This document shows, piece by piece, positions 63,430 through 64,000 of a stretch of 64,000 bases of DNA. Position 1 is the first letter of the stretch, and every line of letters begins with the position of its first letter. The notes under the pieces were generated by a model. That model searched no databases, was not told the origin of the DNA, and saw only the letters and a program-made list of their open reading frames with translations. The stretch is taken from positions 9,790 to 73,789 of the forward strand of contig JAZUFE010000038.1 in NCBI GenBank assembly GCA_045640525.1, given 5' to 3'. Made by a program: the position numbers and the translations under genes. Source of the DNA: JAILLW01 sp045640525. GTDB taxonomy: Bacteria; Bacillota; Clostridia; Lachnospirales; Lachnospiraceae.

Positions 63430-64000
63430 CCCTACTTACATTTTGGTTTTGATAGGTTTCGTCATTTGCGTAATGGCGGACGGATATGTGAAGAACACAT
63501 ACAGGAAATATGAGGGACATGTCAGCATGTCTAACCTGACCGGAGCGGAAGTTGCTGAGGTAATACTTAAAGCTAACGGCATTACAGATGTCAGAATAGG
63601 CCATGTCAGCGGGACCCTGAGCGATCATTACAGCCCGAGCGCTAAAGTGATCAATCTTTCCGATTCCGTATATTCTTCTTCGTCGGTATCGGCGGTTGCT
63701 GTGGCGGCTCATGAATGCGGACATGTGTTGCAATACTATAAAGGCTATCTTCCGATGAAATTAAGATCTTTGATTTTGCCGATAGCCAATATAGGTTCAA
63801 GAATAGGTATTCCCATGGTTATTATAGGAATCATCCTCGGAGGAGCCTACAAGTATTCTTCAGGCGGAATCGGAATGTATGATACGACGGGAAATATAGG
63901 TTCTATTCTATGCACTGTCGGCATTTGGGTTTTCGCCGCAACGGTTGCTTTCCAGATAATTACGCTTCCGGTTGAATTTAATGCTTCAAGACGTGGCTTA
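63419..64000 (+). CDS. Zinc metallopeptidase, YugP-like (3' partial)
   Basis: The first 194 codons are visible and the frame runs off the right edge. It begins MYFDPTYILVLIGF, a membrane helix. The zinc motif HECGH has His98, Glu99 and His102 (VAVAAHECGHVLQYY), preceded by DHYSPSAKVINLSD, typical of the neutral zinc metallopeptidase 2 family. Two more hydrophobic helices (about 120-145 and 160-185) follow. TTGGAGAG precedes the ATG inside the YkgJ-like gene. Confidence 0.9.
   Translation, partial: MYFDPTYILVLIGFVICVMADGYVKNTYRKYEGHVSMSNLTGAEVAEVILKANGITDVRIGHVSGTLSDHYSPSAKVINLSDSVYSSSSVSAVAVAAHECGHVLQYYKGYLPMKLRSLILPIANIGSRIGIPMVIIGIILGGAYKYSSGGIGMYDTTGNIGSILCTVGIWVFAATVAFQIITLPVEFNASRRGL

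Noticed and set aside
1..64000. CRISPR arrays, insertion sequences, prophage, integrase or attachment sites
   Set aside because: No regularly spaced direct repeats, transposase motifs, terminal inverted repeats or integrase genes were seen; the type VII locus has no flanking mobility signals.

Overview
This 64 kb window looks like a chromosomal segment of a low-to-moderate GC Firmicute, most likely a Lachnospiraceae member. The basis is gene content and order: a PolC-type polymerase in a frr-uppS-cdsA-dxr-rseP-ispG-polC cluster, a zinc-type L31, a Rho with a Lys/Ala-rich insertion, a class III ribonucleotide reductase, a gene pair resembling DUF5717/DUF5716, sigma-A type promoters (TTGACA-17-TATAAT) and strong AGGAGG ribosome binding sites. 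Nearly everything is on the + strand. The exceptions are one tRNA-Leu and one AraC-type regulator. I see no insertion sequence, prophage, CRISPR array, rRNA or replication origin. No gene-free stretch exceeds 300 bases.

Layout. (1) 1-6.8 kb: an uncharacterised four-gene cluster with a very large alpha-solenoid protein (cut by the left edge), an Hsp70/actin-like protein, a small TPR protein and a coiled-coil membrane protein. (2) 6.9-13.8 kb: a polar amino-acid ABC transporter, a PurF-like protein that lacks the catalytic N-terminal Cys, a MATE exporter and a large polytopic membrane protein, tightly packed. (3) 13.8-17.1 kb: an acyl-CoA synthetase and a sodium/solute symporter behind a near-consensus promoter. 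(4) 17.1-22.1 kb: rho, rpmE with a structured leader, a DUF1385 gene, prmC and prfA. (5) 22.2-32.2 kb: a DUF342/FapA protein with nine 26-residue repeats, a REC/HD-GYP protein, aspS, birA, a lipase-like protein, a CPBP protease, a lipoprotein and tRNA-Leu(CAG). (6) 32.3-33.7 kb: a flavin reductase and a small protein with a FliD-like C-terminus.

(7) 33.7-40.7 kb is the most interesting part: a compact type VII secretion-like locus. It encodes an FHA-like protein separated from an EssC-type ATPase by one in-frame TGA, an EsaB/YukD-like ubiquitin-fold protein, five ESAT-6/WXG100-like proteins, and a lipase with an N-terminal catalytic domain and a C-terminal WXG100-like targeting region. No EsaA, EssA or EssB is present in the window. 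A convergent AraC-family gene closes the locus.

(8) 41.8-48.7 kb: an RNA m5C methyltransferase that may be leaderless, a TPR lipoprotein, nrdD fused to a redoxin and preceded by tandem NrdR-like boxes, a polysaccharide deacetylase and pyrF. (9) 48.8-64 kb: bactofilin, pyrH, frr, uppS, cdsA, dxr and rseP, then a PP2C phosphatase and Ser/Thr kinase as a separate transcription unit, then ispG, polC, a YkgJ-like cysteine-cluster protein and a zinc metallopeptidase cut by the right edge. Family assignments come from reading motifs by eye. No database search was run.
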